This document shows positions 37,114-46,186 of a DNA stretch of 64,000 bases, piece by piece. The first letter of the stretch is position 1. The number at the start of each line of letters is the position of its first letter. The notes under the pieces are model-generated. The model did not search any database. It saw only the letters and a program-made list of their open reading frames with translations, and was not told where the DNA came from. A program made the translations under genes and the position numbers. Source of the stretch: Runella sp. CRIBMP (GTDB lineage Bacteria; Bacteroidota; Bacteroidia; Cytophagales; Spirosomataceae); NCBI RefSeq assembly GCF_009905605.1, contig NZ_JAAAKZ010000004.1, positions 186,001 through 250,000 on the forward strand, given 5' to 3'.

Positions 37114-38025
37114 TCAAAGATACAAACTTTTCTCTTCCCCAAACTGCTTGGCGAATTCTTCGGGGGAAGTACGCGGTTTGCCCAAGTCTGCCCAGGTTTT
37201 TTGCGCGTAAAATGTCTCGTTGGTTTGTTCATAAAAGCCAAACAACTCAGCTAAGTGGCTCATTTTAGGCGAGAAAATTCCCATCAATTTGACTATCCAA
37301 AGGGGCAGTACCTGCATTTTTAATCGTGGGTTGAAAGAAGTTTTCAGCCGTTCAAAAACCTGTTTGTAATTCATTTTTTCGGGCCCTTGAACGGCATAAT
37401 GCGTATCAAATGCCTGTGGATTTCCGATGGCTTCAATGACTTGTACGGCATAATCTTCGGAGTTGATCCAGTAAAAATCGACGGGCTTACCTATCCATTG
37501 AAAATTGTTTTTTTTAATGGCCCAAAATAGGCTATCCAAAAACCACGTGGGATGAAAAATGGTGAATGGGATGTTTGATTGCTCAATAAAACGATGCCCC
37601 TGCCGCCTAATTTTATTCTGTAAAATATCCTTGTGGTGCTCAATAAACGGATACGCCCCCAAAGCACTTATTTTTAGAATGTGCTGAATACCATTGAGTT
37701 GACACGCTGTTACGATATTCTGAATGCCTTCTCGCTCGGCATAAAACGCTTGATTGGGCAGCACCTCATCGGCACTTAGGTTGATGTAAACGTAATCAAT
37801 CCCTTTAAACGCCTGAGTAAGACTTGATGAGTCTGCAACATCCCCCTGCACCAATGCAACCGAATCGGGTAGCAATTTTTTTGCTTTTTCAATACTTCTC
37901 ACAACGGCTCGTACTTGAAAGCCGTGCCAAAGCAGTTGCCGAATCACGGGTTGTGCCAAGCGCCCCGTGGCGCCGACGATGGCAATTGTTTTTTTAGCGC
38001 TCATGGTTGTATGATTGATAGCCAT
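37114..38025 (-). CDS. NmrA-like NAD(P)-binding protein (atypical SDR)
   Basis: A 303-residue Rossmann-fold protein; ATG 38004 is an alternative start giving MSAKKTIAIVGATG directly. The Gly motif GATGRLAQPVI, the dinucleotide-binding strand QVRAVVRS, LVQGDVADSSSL and the substrate-side HILKISALGAYPF match NmrA/atypical short-chain dehydrogenases, which act as reductases or redox sensors. The classical YxxxK is not evident. The C-terminal ~60 residues extend beyond the core. It is placed between a TonB-dependent receptor (36 bp upstream) and a LytS kinase, and is probably part of that operon. Substrate unknown. Confidence 0.75.
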   Translation of the reverse strand: MAINHTTMSAKKTIAIVGATGRLAQPVIRQLLWHGFQVRAVVRSIEKAKKLLPDSVALVQGDVADSSSLTQAFKGIDYVYINLSADEVLPNQAFYAEREGIQNIVTACQLNGIQHILKISALGAYPFIEHHKDILQNKIRRQGHRFIEQSNIPFTIFHPTWFLDSLFWAIKKNNFQWIGKPVDFYWINSEDYAVQVIEAIGNPQAFDTHYAVQGPEKMNYKQVFERLKTSFNPRLKMQVLPLWIVKLMGIFSPKMSHLAELFGFYEQTNETFYAQKTWADLGKPRTSPEEFAKQFGEEKSLYL

Positions 38026-38061
38026 TCCAAGACTTCAATGCTTGGAATGGCTAGTTTAAAA

Positions 38062-40455
38062 TTAGAATGTCAAACGATAAAACGGAATCGGTAGAAAGCC
38101 TTGCTGATAGGCCGTGCCAATCCGATTGGTACGGGGATTATAGGCTTGTTGGAAGATGTTTTGACTATTGGTAAAGTTTTGTAAATCAATGGCAACCTCG
38201 TGCGTGGCGTGCTTACGATTGAGTTTGTAGCCAATTTTAAGGTCAGTACGGAAGTAGCCGTTTTGCTGTTGTAAAAACGCCCGTTCATCATCATAAATCG
38301 TCGTTTGGGCGTCGGCCGAAGCGCTTAGGTTGATGGGGCGCACGTAGCGTCCTCCGGCGGTGGTTAGTTTCCAATTGATGCTTAACGAGCTGTTTTGACC
38401 CAACGGAATTTCCTTTCCTGCCAGCGCATTCAGCACGTAATGGCCGTTGAATGGGGTATTGCGCTCAATACCGTCGCTGCCTTTGTATTTTGAATCAAAC
38501 ACCGACCCCGTCAGCAAGAAATAATAATTGTTGGAAAAGTATTTTTCGAGGGTGATTTCTACGCCGTAGTTACGACCAGTGCCTTTGTTGACCAAATTGC
38601 CTTGGTCAATGGGCGCAAAATCAGCCCCTTCTATCAATACCGAATAAAAGCCTGGTGTACTTTGCACTGGCACATCAAACAGTGATTGATAATAGGTCTC
38701 TACTTTTAAACGAATGTTTTCGGAGAGATTTCGTTCGTATCCCAATACAATATGATGGCTCCGCGTAAAACCTAAGTCCTTGTTGGATAGGCTATAACCC
38801 CCATTTGGATTGGGAGATTGGTAGAAATAAAGCAGGAGTGGCTGGAGGTTGCTGTGTAGGCCGTAGGCTAAATTCAGCGTGCTGCGCTCGTTCAGAACAT
38901 AACTCAAACCCAGACGCGGCTCCACGGCGCTTTTGTTGTTGAGTTCATAATGCAAACCAGTCAAACCGGCATTTAAAGTTAGATTTTGGCTGAAACGGTG
39001 TTTCCACTGGATATAGGCCTGAGAGAGCATGGTTTCACCTTGGGTATTTCTTCGCGAAATTACCGCTGGATAAAGTGCACGGTTGAGCAAATCAAAGCGA
39101 TTCAAATCGACAATGATGCCACCCGAAAGTTTATTTTTGGCGTCGATTTTATGGTTTACAGAGGCATTAACAGAGAGCTTTTCGTTGGTAAACAGCGCTT
39201 CTTCGTTTTGAATTTCTTGCAAAACTTCTTTGACACCCGTTTTATAAAGCACGGTATCTCCCTTGAAATTCTGGGTGGAGCGCGAACCTGAAAGCGTGAT
39301 TTTGCCGTAGGTTTTGTCCGAAAAACGGTGCTCGTACGACAGCGCCGCTACGCCTGATTCAAAATTGACGCGGGTGTTGTTGTTTTCGTCGCCGTAGGCA
39401 TCGCCTTTTTCAGTATCTACATCTTTGCCCAGAAACGTGACGTTGCTTTTGCCGCCGATGGTCCAAAAACTTAGGTTTCCTTTCTTACCAACTGGAATAT
39501 CGGTTTTGAACGTAAAGTCTTGATAATAAGGGGTTCCTGCTATCTCAAACCCAATGTTGGACATTAACCCAAAAAGCGAGTAACGATAATTGACCAAATA
39601 CGATGCCTTTGATTTCTTGCTGTAAGGGCCTTCTGCGCCGACCTCCACGCCGTTGAAGCCAATTTGGGTAAGAAATTCATGTTTTTCGTCGTTGCCTTTA
39701 CGTAGTCGTAGATCAAACACTGAGCCGAGCGCGTTTGCGTATTCGGCGGGAAATGCCCCCGTTAGAAAATCAGATTTTGCTAACAAATTGGTATTCAACA
39801 TCGAAACTGGCCCGCCTGAAGTCCCCAACGAACCGAAGTGATTGGGGTTGGGAATATTGACGCCATCGAGCCGCCAGAGCAGCGACGCGGGGGAATTGCC
39901 GCGCACCACAATGTCGTTGCGGGCGTCGTTGGCACCACTTACACCCGCAAAATTGGCCGCCATACGCGAGGGATCCCCGAGGCTACCTGCATATTTGAGG
40001 GTTTCGGCGGGACTAAACGGACGCGCACTCACGGTGGCCATTTCGTTGTTGGCGACTTTGTTGTCTTCGCTGCGTTTATAGCTTACGGTTACTTCGTTGA
40101 GTTTCGTAAAACTCTCCGTCATGGGGAAATCCAAAACGACTTCTTTGCCCGCGTTCACGATGATGTCTTTGGCAAAGATGTCATCGTATCCGATGAAGGT
40201 GATTTTCAACGCGATGCGGCCAGTAGATACGCCCGACAAACGAAAATTGCCGTCGGTATCGGTGGTTGTGCCGTTGAGGGGAGTGCTTCCCACTACCACC
40301 ACCGTAGCACCCACAACGGGCGCTTTTGAGGCAGCATCGGTAATCTTGCCGCGTACGGTTTGCGTAGCAGATGACTGTGCGGGCGAAGTGTAAGGAAGAA
40401 AAAGGGCTGTTAATAGGCTGAGGGCCATCAAAAGAGAATGAATAGTTGTTTTCAT
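38062..40455 (-). CDS. TonB-dependent receptor with carboxypeptidase-like domain
   Basis: A 797-residue outer-membrane protein. A signal peptide (ending near SPAQ) is followed by a CarboxypepD_reg-like sandwich (TVRGKITDAASKAPVVGA), then the plug domain with NDARNDIVVRGNSPASLLWR and LDGVNIPNPNHFG, and a beta-barrel ending in PIPFYRLTF with the terminal aromatic. Such receptors import siderophores, vitamins or oligomers with TonB energy. No SusD partner is adjacent, which argues against a polysaccharide locus. It heads a leftward unit with an NmrA-like enzyme and a LytS/LytTR pair. Two 14-nt direct repeats lie upstream. Confidence 0.9.
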   Translation of the reverse strand: MKTTIHSLLMALSLLTALFLPYTSPAQSSATQTVRGKITDAASKAPVVGATVVVVGSTPLNGTTTDTDGNFRLSGVSTGRIALKITFIGYDDIFAKDIIVNAGKEVVLDFPMTESFTKLNEVTVSYKRSEDNKVANNEMATVSARPFSPAETLKYAGSLGDPSRMAANFAGVSGANDARNDIVVRGNSPASLLWRLDGVNIPNPNHFGSLGTSGGPVSMLNTNLLAKSDFLTGAFPAEYANALGSVFDLRLRKGNDEKHEFLTQIGFNGVEVGAEGPYSKKSKASYLVNYRYSLFGLMSNIGFEIAGTPYYQDFTFKTDIPVGKKGNLSFWTIGGKSNVTFLGKDVDTEKGDAYGDENNNTRVNFESGVAALSYEHRFSDKTYGKITLSGSRSTQNFKGDTVLYKTGVKEVLQEIQNEEALFTNEKLSVNASVNHKIDAKNKLSGGIIVDLNRFDLLNRALYPAVISRRNTQGETMLSQAYIQWKHRFSQNLTLNAGLTGLHYELNNKSAVEPRLGLSYVLNERSTLNLAYGLHSNLQPLLLYFYQSPNPNGGYSLSNKDLGFTRSHHIVLGYERNLSENIRLKVETYYQSLFDVPVQSTPGFYSVLIEGADFAPIDQGNLVNKGTGRNYGVEITLEKYFSNNYYFLLTGSVFDSKYKGSDGIERNTPFNGHYVLNALAGKEIPLGQNSSLSINWKLTTAGGRYVRPINLSASADAQTTIYDDERAFLQQQNGYFRTDLKIGYKLNRKHATHEVAIDLQNFTNSQNIFQQAYNPRTNRIGTAYQQGFLPIPFYRLTF

Positions 40456-40516
40456 GACTTGTTTGTGGTTGTTTTCATTTCAAAATTCACACAAACAAGT
40501 CGGTTGAAAAACCCAA

Positions 40517-40573
40517 ACGGGGGCGAAACGTAGGGAAACGGGGTTGAAGCAGAAATCAGACGGGGGTGAAACG
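40517..40573. repeat. 14-nt direct repeat upstream of TonB receptor
   Basis: ACGGGGGCGAAACG (40517-40530) and ACGGGGGTGAAACG (40560-40573) differ by one base and are 43 bp apart, 62 and 105 bp upstream of the receptor ATG. The spacing is near four helical turns, as for paired regulator sites. Confidence 0.55.
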
Positions 40574-40746
40574 GACGTGTATAGGCATAAATCGTTTCTA
40601 CTCATTGCCTATAAGATAAGGTACTGAATTTAAAATAAGTGGAAAGAAATATTGCTAAAATGTAATAATTTGGGTTATTTATTGTAAATACTACAGAGAT
40701 AACAGATTTTCTTTGTAAGATTGCCCTGTTATAAAAAACGCTGATA

Positions 40747-42771
40747 ATGAAGAGATTATTACTGAGCTTATTCTTAACGCTTATGTTGAACGTAGGAGTT
40801 GCACAAAGAAATCAAGTGGATAGTCTTCTAAAACAGCTTAGCATTGAAAAAGTAGATACAAATAAGATTGCGATGTATGCAGAAATAGGGTATTATTATA
40901 TGGATAATAATGCTGGAAAAGCAATTGAATATTTTAAAAATGCCTTAGTGCTGTCAGAAACACTCAATAAAAAATATTTGGTTTCGGATTACAATTATAC
41001 GATTGGCTATTGTTATTTGATAAAAGGAGATTATAACAAGTCTTTAGAATATTTATTAAAAGCCGCAAGGATGTATGAAGACCAAAAAAGTGTTTCAGAA
41101 CTTGCAAATACTTTTATGCAAATAGCAAATGTGTATGGTCAACTCAATGATTTTAAAAGAGTAAATGAATATCAGGATAAAGCACAAGTGCTGGTAGAAA
41201 AACTTAAAGATTCTGAACAATTGGCTGATTTGTTAGATTCAAGAGGTATATTAAATGATAGAATGGGGCAATATGGTAAAGCGTTGGAGTATCATCAAAA
41301 AGCGTATAAAATTGCCCTAAGTTTAAAAGATGAAGATAGAGCTACTTCAATTCTTTCTAATATCGGACTCAACTATAAACATCAAAATAAGACAAAGGAA
41401 GCTCTTGATTGTTTTTATCGCGTCAAAAATTATTTTGAAAAAAATAATCCAAATCCAATAACGCTGGCTTCTCTATACAATAACATTGCATCCACTTATG
41501 TACAAAACGGTAGTTATTCATTGGCTAAAGCATCTTTTGATAAAAGTATTTCTATCTCGGCAGAAGCAGGCATCCCATATATTGTGATGGAAAATTATCA
41601 TAACCTGTCAGTTATGTACGGTAAAATGAAAGATTTTGAACCTCAAATAGATTATTTAAATAAATATTACGCGATTAAGGATAGCCTTTTTACGGTCGAT
41701 TCTAAAAATCAACTTACTCAATTGGAGGCTGATTATCAGGTAGAACAAAAAAATATTGAGATAATTAAACAAGCAGGGGAAGTAGTGAATCAGAAAAACC
41801 AACGTAATATTTTTGTCATAATTTCTATCTCGGCGGCTCTTCTGCTTTCGGCAATGGTTATATTTTATTTACGTATAAACAAAGCAAATCAATTGCTGAA
41901 TGAAAAAAATAACCTGATTAATACGCAAAAAAATGAATTAGAGGTGGCACTTCATAATCTTTACCTTACCCAAGAAGAATTGATACGACAGGAAAAGTTT
42001 GCTTCGGTGGGACAATTGACCAAAGGTATTGTCGATCGAATATTAAATCCTCTTAATTATATAAATAATTTTTCCGAATCTTCAATTTCGCTAACTCACG
42101 AACTTAAAGAGATTTTAGAAAAAGAAATAACTGGTGTTGAACAAGAAACAAAAGCTGAGTCTATTGATTTGTTAAATTTAATTGAAAATAGTATGGTAAA
42201 AATTAATGATCATGGCAAAAGTACTGCTAGGATTGTAAAAGATATGCAGAGTTTACTCAAAGAAAAATCAAGTGACTACGTAAAGGTAAATTTGAACGAA
42301 ACAGTTGTGAAATGTGTAAATGATGTTTACCAAAAATTCAAAAATGCGAATCAGCAATTTAAAGCTGAATTAATTTTTCATTTGGAAAATCAAGAAATTA
42401 TTGCAGAAGTTTTACCTTTAGAATTCTCTCAAGCCATTTCAAATATAATTGACAATTCACTTTATATACTTGATGAAAAATATAAAACTGTAAAGTACTT
42501 TGTGCCAGAAATTAAAATATCAACTAAGCTGAATGAAAATGACCTTTTTTTAAAAATAAGGGATAATGGTAAAGGGATTCCACCAAGGGATTTGGAGAGA
42601 CTTTTTAATCCCTTTTTTACCACAAAACCAACCTCTGCCGGGACAGGTTTAGGATTGTTTATGAGTAAAGACATTATTGAAATTCACAAAGGGAAAATAA
42701 ACATCACTTCTAAAGAAGGGGAGTTTACAGAAGTCGTAATTGTCTTGCCAATTGTGAACGAAAAAGTATAA
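40747..42771 (+). CDS. TPR sensor kinase-like protein lacking the phospho-acceptor His
   Basis: A 674-residue protein: signal-like N-terminus (LLSLFLTLMLNVGVAQ), periplasmic tetratricopeptide repeats at ~30-320 (for example AGKAIEYFKNALVLSETLN), a membrane helix at ~357-377, a coiled linker, then a kinase-like core. The ATPase domain is complete: N-box NIIDNSLYIL, G1 IRDNGKGIPPRD, F-box LFNPFFTT and G2 GTGLGLFMSK. The dimerisation box reads GQLTKGIVDRILNPLNYI, where the standard AHExxNPL pattern has His; here residue 430 is Asp. It may therefore act as an ATP-binding signalling scaffold rather than by autophosphorylation. Codon use is visibly more AT-rich than its neighbours'. Confidence 0.8.
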   Translation: MKRLLLSLFLTLMLNVGVAQRNQVDSLLKQLSIEKVDTNKIAMYAEIGYYYMDNNAGKAIEYFKNALVLSETLNKKYLVSDYNYTIGYCYLIKGDYNKSLEYLLKAARMYEDQKSVSELANTFMQIANVYGQLNDFKRVNEYQDKAQVLVEKLKDSEQLADLLDSRGILNDRMGQYGKALEYHQKAYKIALSLKDEDRATSILSNIGLNYKHQNKTKEALDCFYRVKNYFEKNNPNPITLASLYNNIASTYVQNGSYSLAKASFDKSISISAEAGIPYIVMENYHNLSVMYGKMKDFEPQIDYLNKYYAIKDSLFTVDSKNQLTQLEADYQVEQKNIEIIKQAGEVVNQKNQRNIFVIISISAALLLSAMVIFYLRINKANQLLNEKNNLINTQKNELEVALHNLYLTQEELIRQEKFASVGQLTKGIVDRILNPLNYINNFSESSISLTHELKEILEKEITGVEQETKAESIDLLNLIENSMVKINDHGKSTARIVKDMQSLLKEKSSDYVKVNLNETVVKCVNDVYQKFKNANQQFKAELIFHLENQEIIAEVLPLEFSQAISNIIDNSLYILDEKYKTVKYFVPEIKISTKLNENDLFLKIRDNGKGIPPRDLERLFNPFFTTKPTSAGTGLGLFMSKDIIEIHKGKINITSKEGEFTEVVIVLPIVNEKV

Positions 42772-42776
42772 TAAAC

Positions 42777-43619
42777 TTAAATAAAAGCCCTGGTTTCATT
42801 CTGTAATGCTAGACGATCAGGCCCCGAATACACATTAAAACGCCCATCTCGTGCAAAGCCGATGAGGGTTTGACCAAAACGCTCGGCGGTTTCGATGGCC
42901 AAGCTTGAAGGAGCACCCACCGCCACCACCACAGGAATATTTAGAGCCAATGCCTTATGTAAAAGTTCAAAACAAGCGCGCCCGCTCAGTACTAAAATGT
43001 GCTGATTGAAAGGGAGTGATTTATTTATCAGGGCCTTCCCCGCAATTTTATCCACGGCATTGTGTCGCCCCACGTCTTCGGCCGAAAGTATAAGATTGCC
43101 TTCCCAATCAAATAGCCCTGCGGCATGGATGCCGCCTGTTTCGTCAAAAAGTGATTGATATTCGTTTAGTTTTTGGGGCAACGACCCAATCAATTCGGTT
43201 GATAAAGGCGGAAGATTCTCCGCAAAGTACAGATTTTCGTAAGTGTAGCCCAAGGAATCCAGCGATGATTTTCCGCAAACCCCGCAGCTGGAGGTCGAGT
43301 AAAAATTGCGTTGGAGTTTTTCCAACTCAGGCCGCACTTCGGGTTTAAAGTGAACGGTGACGGTATTTTCGAGTCCAATCGTTACTTTGTCCAACTGATT
43401 TTCTAATAACATCCCTTCCGTAAACATAAAACCCACCGCCAAAGCTTGGTCATCGCCCGGGGTGCGCATGGTAATCGACAGCGGGCGTTCGACCCATTTA
43501 TCATTGGAATCCTGAAATCGGATGCGGATTTCCACAGGCTCTTCTACCACAACGGTGTCGGCCACATAATGGGTGCCTGCGCGATTTGACCGCCATATCA
43601 TTACATCTTTGGTGCTCAT
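42777..43619 (-). CDS. fdhD: Formate dehydrogenase accessory sulfurtransferase FdhD
   Basis: A 280-residue cytoplasmic protein that passes sulfur from a cysteine desulfurase to the molybdenum cofactor of formate dehydrogenase. The catalytic CxxC is in YSTSSCGVCGKSSLDSL. ITMRTPGDDQALAVGFMFTEG and the C-terminal IVVAVGAPSSLAIETAERFG are family signatures, as is DVGRHNAVDKIAGKAL. Length is normal. No formate dehydrogenase is in the window, but the neighbouring moaE shows that molybdenum-cofactor genes are clustered here. Confidence 0.93.
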   Translation of the reverse strand: MSTKDVMIWRSNRAGTHYVADTVVVEEPVEIRIRFQDSNDKWVERPLSITMRTPGDDQALAVGFMFTEGMLLENQLDKVTIGLENTVTVHFKPEVRPELEKLQRNFYSTSSCGVCGKSSLDSLGYTYENLYFAENLPPLSTELIGSLPQKLNEYQSLFDETGGIHAAGLFDWEGNLILSAEDVGRHNAVDKIAGKALINKSLPFNQHILVLSGRACFELLHKALALNIPVVVAVGAPSSLAIETAERFGQTLIGFARDGRFNVYSGPDRLALQNETRAFI

Positions 43620-43635
43620 AGGTGTGGGATTACAT

Positions 43636-43744
43636 TTACAGTTTTGCGGTTTATCACTTTGCAGTTTTTTATCACTCTGTCATTTTGTAATTTGTAATTT
43701 TCTGTTTTACGGTTTTTCATTTTTCTGTTCTAACCGTTTCAATT
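43636..43744. repeat. T-rich degenerate intergenic repeats
   Basis: A low-complexity, T-rich stretch between fdhD and moaE. The ATCACT string recurs at 43653 and 43671, and GTAATTT recurs in tandem near 43687. It resembles other short-unit intergenic repeats in the window but without a clean period. Confidence 0.4.
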
Positions 43745-44161
43745 TCAAGGATGCGCCGCAACCCATACTTCTCCATCCTCAAAAAACTCCTTTTTCCAGA
43801 TGGGAACGGTCTCTTTGAGGGTATCTATTGCAAACTGACAGGCTTCAAAAGCGGCGTTTCGGTGGGCGCAGGCAACGGCAATAACCACGGGGATTTCGCC
43901 GATGGCTAATACTCCCACGCGGTGGTGAATGGAAATCTTTAACACTGGCCAACGCCGAACGGCTTCTTCCGCAATTTTTTGCATCTCTTTGACCGCCATC
44001 GGGGCATAAGCTTCAAATTCCAAACGCAATACGCGCTTGCCTTTGGTGTGATTTCGTACCGTACCCACAAACGTTACAATTCCGCCTGCTTCGTCGGATA
44101 AAACATAGTCAAAACAAGTTTGGGTGGATAACGTTGTATCTAACAATTGAATATCAATCAT
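43745..44161 (-). CDS. moaE: Molybdopterin synthase catalytic subunit MoaE
   Basis: A 138-residue cytoplasmic enzyme; with MoaD-thiocarboxylate it inserts two sulfurs into precursor Z to give molybdopterin. GGIVTFVGTVRNHTKGKRVLRLEFE and HHRVGVLAIGEIPVVIAVA are typical, and the active-site Lys residues lie in KETVPIWKKEFFEDG. MoaD is not adjacent. The gene shares orientation with fdhD downstream, separated by T-rich repeats, and is divergent from the metallophosphoesterase gene. Confidence 0.94.
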   Translation of the reverse strand: MIDIQLLDTTLSTQTCFDYVLSDEAGGIVTFVGTVRNHTKGKRVLRLEFEAYAPMAVKEMQKIAEEAVRRWPVLKISIHHRVGVLAIGEIPVVIAVACAHRNAAFEACQFAIDTLKETVPIWKKEFFEDGEVWVAAHP

Positions 44162-44297
44162 AAAGAGGTAAAAAATAGATGATGGCCAAAAATAGTGACT
44201 TCATCCTAAAAAATGGCCGTTTCCCACAAATCTACTTCCATTATACACTTTTTAGGTCGGTATTTTGTTACAGACTGAAACCCATTCTCACAGATAT

Positions 44298-45566
44298 ATG
44301 AATCGACTCCCAGCCATCCTTATCACCATTGGCATTTTCTTTTTGTTGGATTATTACGTTTTCCAAGCCGTCCGCACCCTCACCCGCGACAGTCCTGCCG
44401 ACACGCGCCGTCTCATTCACGGCATTTATTGGGCTATTCCCGCCGTTAGTTTAGTGGTTTGGATTGTGACCCAATTTCTGGTTCCGCCAGATTCCCTCAG
44501 TCGCATGACCCGCCAATTCATCTGGACTGCTTTATTGATTCCCTATTTCGCCAAATTCTTCGCCCTGTTTATTCTTTTGATTGACGATGTCATTCGGTTT
44601 GGAAAATGGGTGACAGGCTTCTTTACCAACGGTTCGTCCAGCGTCCAATCGCCCACGTCGGCACCCCAAGCCGATGCGATTCCCCGTTCGGAATTTTTGA
44701 TGAAAACGGCCTTGGCCGTGGCGGGCACAACAATGTCAGGGTTTACCTACGGCATTATTTCGGGAGCGCATGATTACCGCATTCGTCGGGTACGCATTCC
44801 CGTCAAAAACCTTCCCAAGGCGTTTGACGGTATCAAAATCGGTCAGCTTTCGGATATTCACTCGGGCAGTTTTTTCAATAAAACAGCCGTAAAAGGAGGT
44901 GTTGAAATGCTCATGGCCGAGAAACCCGATTTGTTTTTTTTTACTGGCGATTTGGTCAACAATACCGCCGATGAAGTAAAGGATTACATTGATATTTTCA
45001 AAAAAATCAAAGCACCCTTGGGGACATTCTCGGTCTTAGGAAACCACGATTACGGTGATTATTACCAATGGACAAGCGCAGAAGCCAAGCACCGAAACCT
45101 TCAGGACTTGAAGGAAGCCCACCGCCTGATGGGCTGGGATTTACTGTTGGACGAGCACCGCGCCATCAAAGTTGGCAATGAGCAAATCGGCCTTTTGGGG
45201 ATTCAAAACTGGGGCATGGGAGGTTTTGCCAAATATGGTAACCTTAAAAATGCCTACGAAAATACCCAAGATTTTCCAGTAAAATTATTACTTTCACATG
45301 ACCCAAGCCATTGGAACGGACAAGTAACACCGACTTATAAAGACATTGATGTGGCCTTTGCGGGGCACACCCATGGGATGCAGTTTGGCGTCGAAATCGG
45401 TGGTTTTCAGTGGAGTCCAGTGCAATATCGTTATAAGCAATGGGGCGGGTTGTATACTGAAGGCGACCAACATTTGTACGTAAATCGCGGGTTTGGTTAC
45501 ATTGGTTATCCTGGGCGGGTGGGGATTCTACCCGAAATTACGGTCGTAGAATTAGTGAAAGCCTAA
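44298..45566 (+). CDS. Membrane-anchored metallophosphoesterase (YkuE/YaeI-like)
   Basis: A ~422-residue protein from ATG 44298; the frame extends to a TTG at 44265. Three to four N-terminal membrane helices (residues ~1-105) carry the enzyme, followed by a possible Tat-like hydrophobic segment (~140-160). The calcineurin-like domain shows GQLSDIHSG, FFTGDLVNN, VLGNHDYGDY, LLSHDP and AGHTHGMQFG, the full set of metal ligands for a binuclear centre. YkuE/YaeI relatives cleave UDP-diacylglucosamine or related lipids. It is followed 10 bp later by the GNAT gene. Confidence 0.88.
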   Translation: MNRLPAILITIGIFFLLDYYVFQAVRTLTRDSPADTRRLIHGIYWAIPAVSLVVWIVTQFLVPPDSLSRMTRQFIWTALLIPYFAKFFALFILLIDDVIRFGKWVTGFFTNGSSSVQSPTSAPQADAIPRSEFLMKTALAVAGTTMSGFTYGIISGAHDYRIRRVRIPVKNLPKAFDGIKIGQLSDIHSGSFFNKTAVKGGVEMLMAEKPDLFFFTGDLVNNTADEVKDYIDIFKKIKAPLGTFSVLGNHDYGDYYQWTSAEAKHRNLQDLKEAHRLMGWDLLLDEHRAIKVGNEQIGLLGIQNWGMGGFAKYGNLKNAYENTQDFPVKLLLSHDPSHWNGQVTPTYKDIDVAFAGHTHGMQFGVEIGGFQWSPVQYRYKQWGGLYTEGDQHLYVNRGFGYIGYPGRVGILPEITVVELVKA

Positions 45567-45576
45567 AAAGTACCGC

Positions 45577-45849
45577 ATGAATATCATAAACAACGTTGAA
45601 CGTCATCGTTTTGAGGCAGAAGTTGACGGAGAAATGGTCTTTGTGGAATATCAATGGAAAGAAGGAACGATTTATATCCTTCATACTTTCGTGCCGCACG
45701 CATTGCGTGGCAGGGGATTAGCCGCTCAATTGGCCGTGTTTGTCCTTGATACCATCAGAAAAGAACAATGGCCTGTAAAAATCTATTGTCCTTTTTTTAA
45801 AAAATACATTCAAGAACATCCTGAATACCAAGATTTAACGCACCTTTAA
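45577..45849 (+). CDS. Small GNAT-like N-acetyltransferase (YidJ/Acetyltransf_CG type)
   Basis: A 90-residue protein, short for the GNAT superfamily but typical of the GCN5-related N-acetyltransf_CG subgroup. FVEYQWKEGTIYILHTFVPH, the acetyl-CoA pyrophosphate loop LRGRGLAAQLAVFVLD and CPFFKKYIQEHPEY are present. Substrate unknown. It starts 10 bp after the metallophosphoesterase stop and is 11 bp ahead of the next small gene, so these are cotranscribed. Confidence 0.85.
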   Translation: MNIINNVERHRFEAEVDGEMVFVEYQWKEGTIYILHTFVPHALRGRGLAAQLAVFVLDTIRKEQWPVKIYCPFFKKYIQEHPEYQDLTHL

Positions 45850-45860
45850 ACATACTCAAC

Positions 45861-46166
45861 ATGCAAGCTTACGACACACTTTCTGAGACCATGGAGGCCC
45901 TTCGTCAAGAAGGCTATGTAGAAGATTTTAACCTGAGAGAAGATTGTCTGGAATGTCGTGAAGGACAATTCAAAGTGTTTGCCGATGAGTTTAAAATTGA
46001 TGAGTTTTTTCGATTTGAAGGCCCAACCGACCCCGCCGATGAGGCGGTTTTGTACGCCATCTCATCCGAAAATCATCAAATCAAAGGACTTTTGGTGAGT
46101 GGTTATGGCATGTACACTGAAGGCGTTACCAATGATTTACTGGCAAAGCTTCAGTTTGATAAATAA
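45861..46166 (+). CDS. Small conserved protein of unknown function
   Basis: A 101-residue acidic cytoplasmic protein: YDTLSETMEALRQEGYVEDF, NLREDCLECREGQFKVFADE and FRFEGPTDPADEAVLYAISS. Such ~100-residue proteins are common in Bacteroidota and are sometimes labelled phosphoribosylpyrophosphate synthetase, which the sequence does not support: there is no PRPP motif and the length is far too short. It lies in a tight rightward cluster between a GNAT gene and a GlcD-like flavoenzyme. Confidence 0.7.
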   Translation: MQAYDTLSETMEALRQEGYVEDFNLREDCLECREGQFKVFADEFKIDEFFRFEGPTDPADEAVLYAISSENHQIKGLLVSGYGMYTEGVTNDLLAKLQFDK

Positions 46167-46186
46167 TTCTTTTTAAGTTTTTTTAC

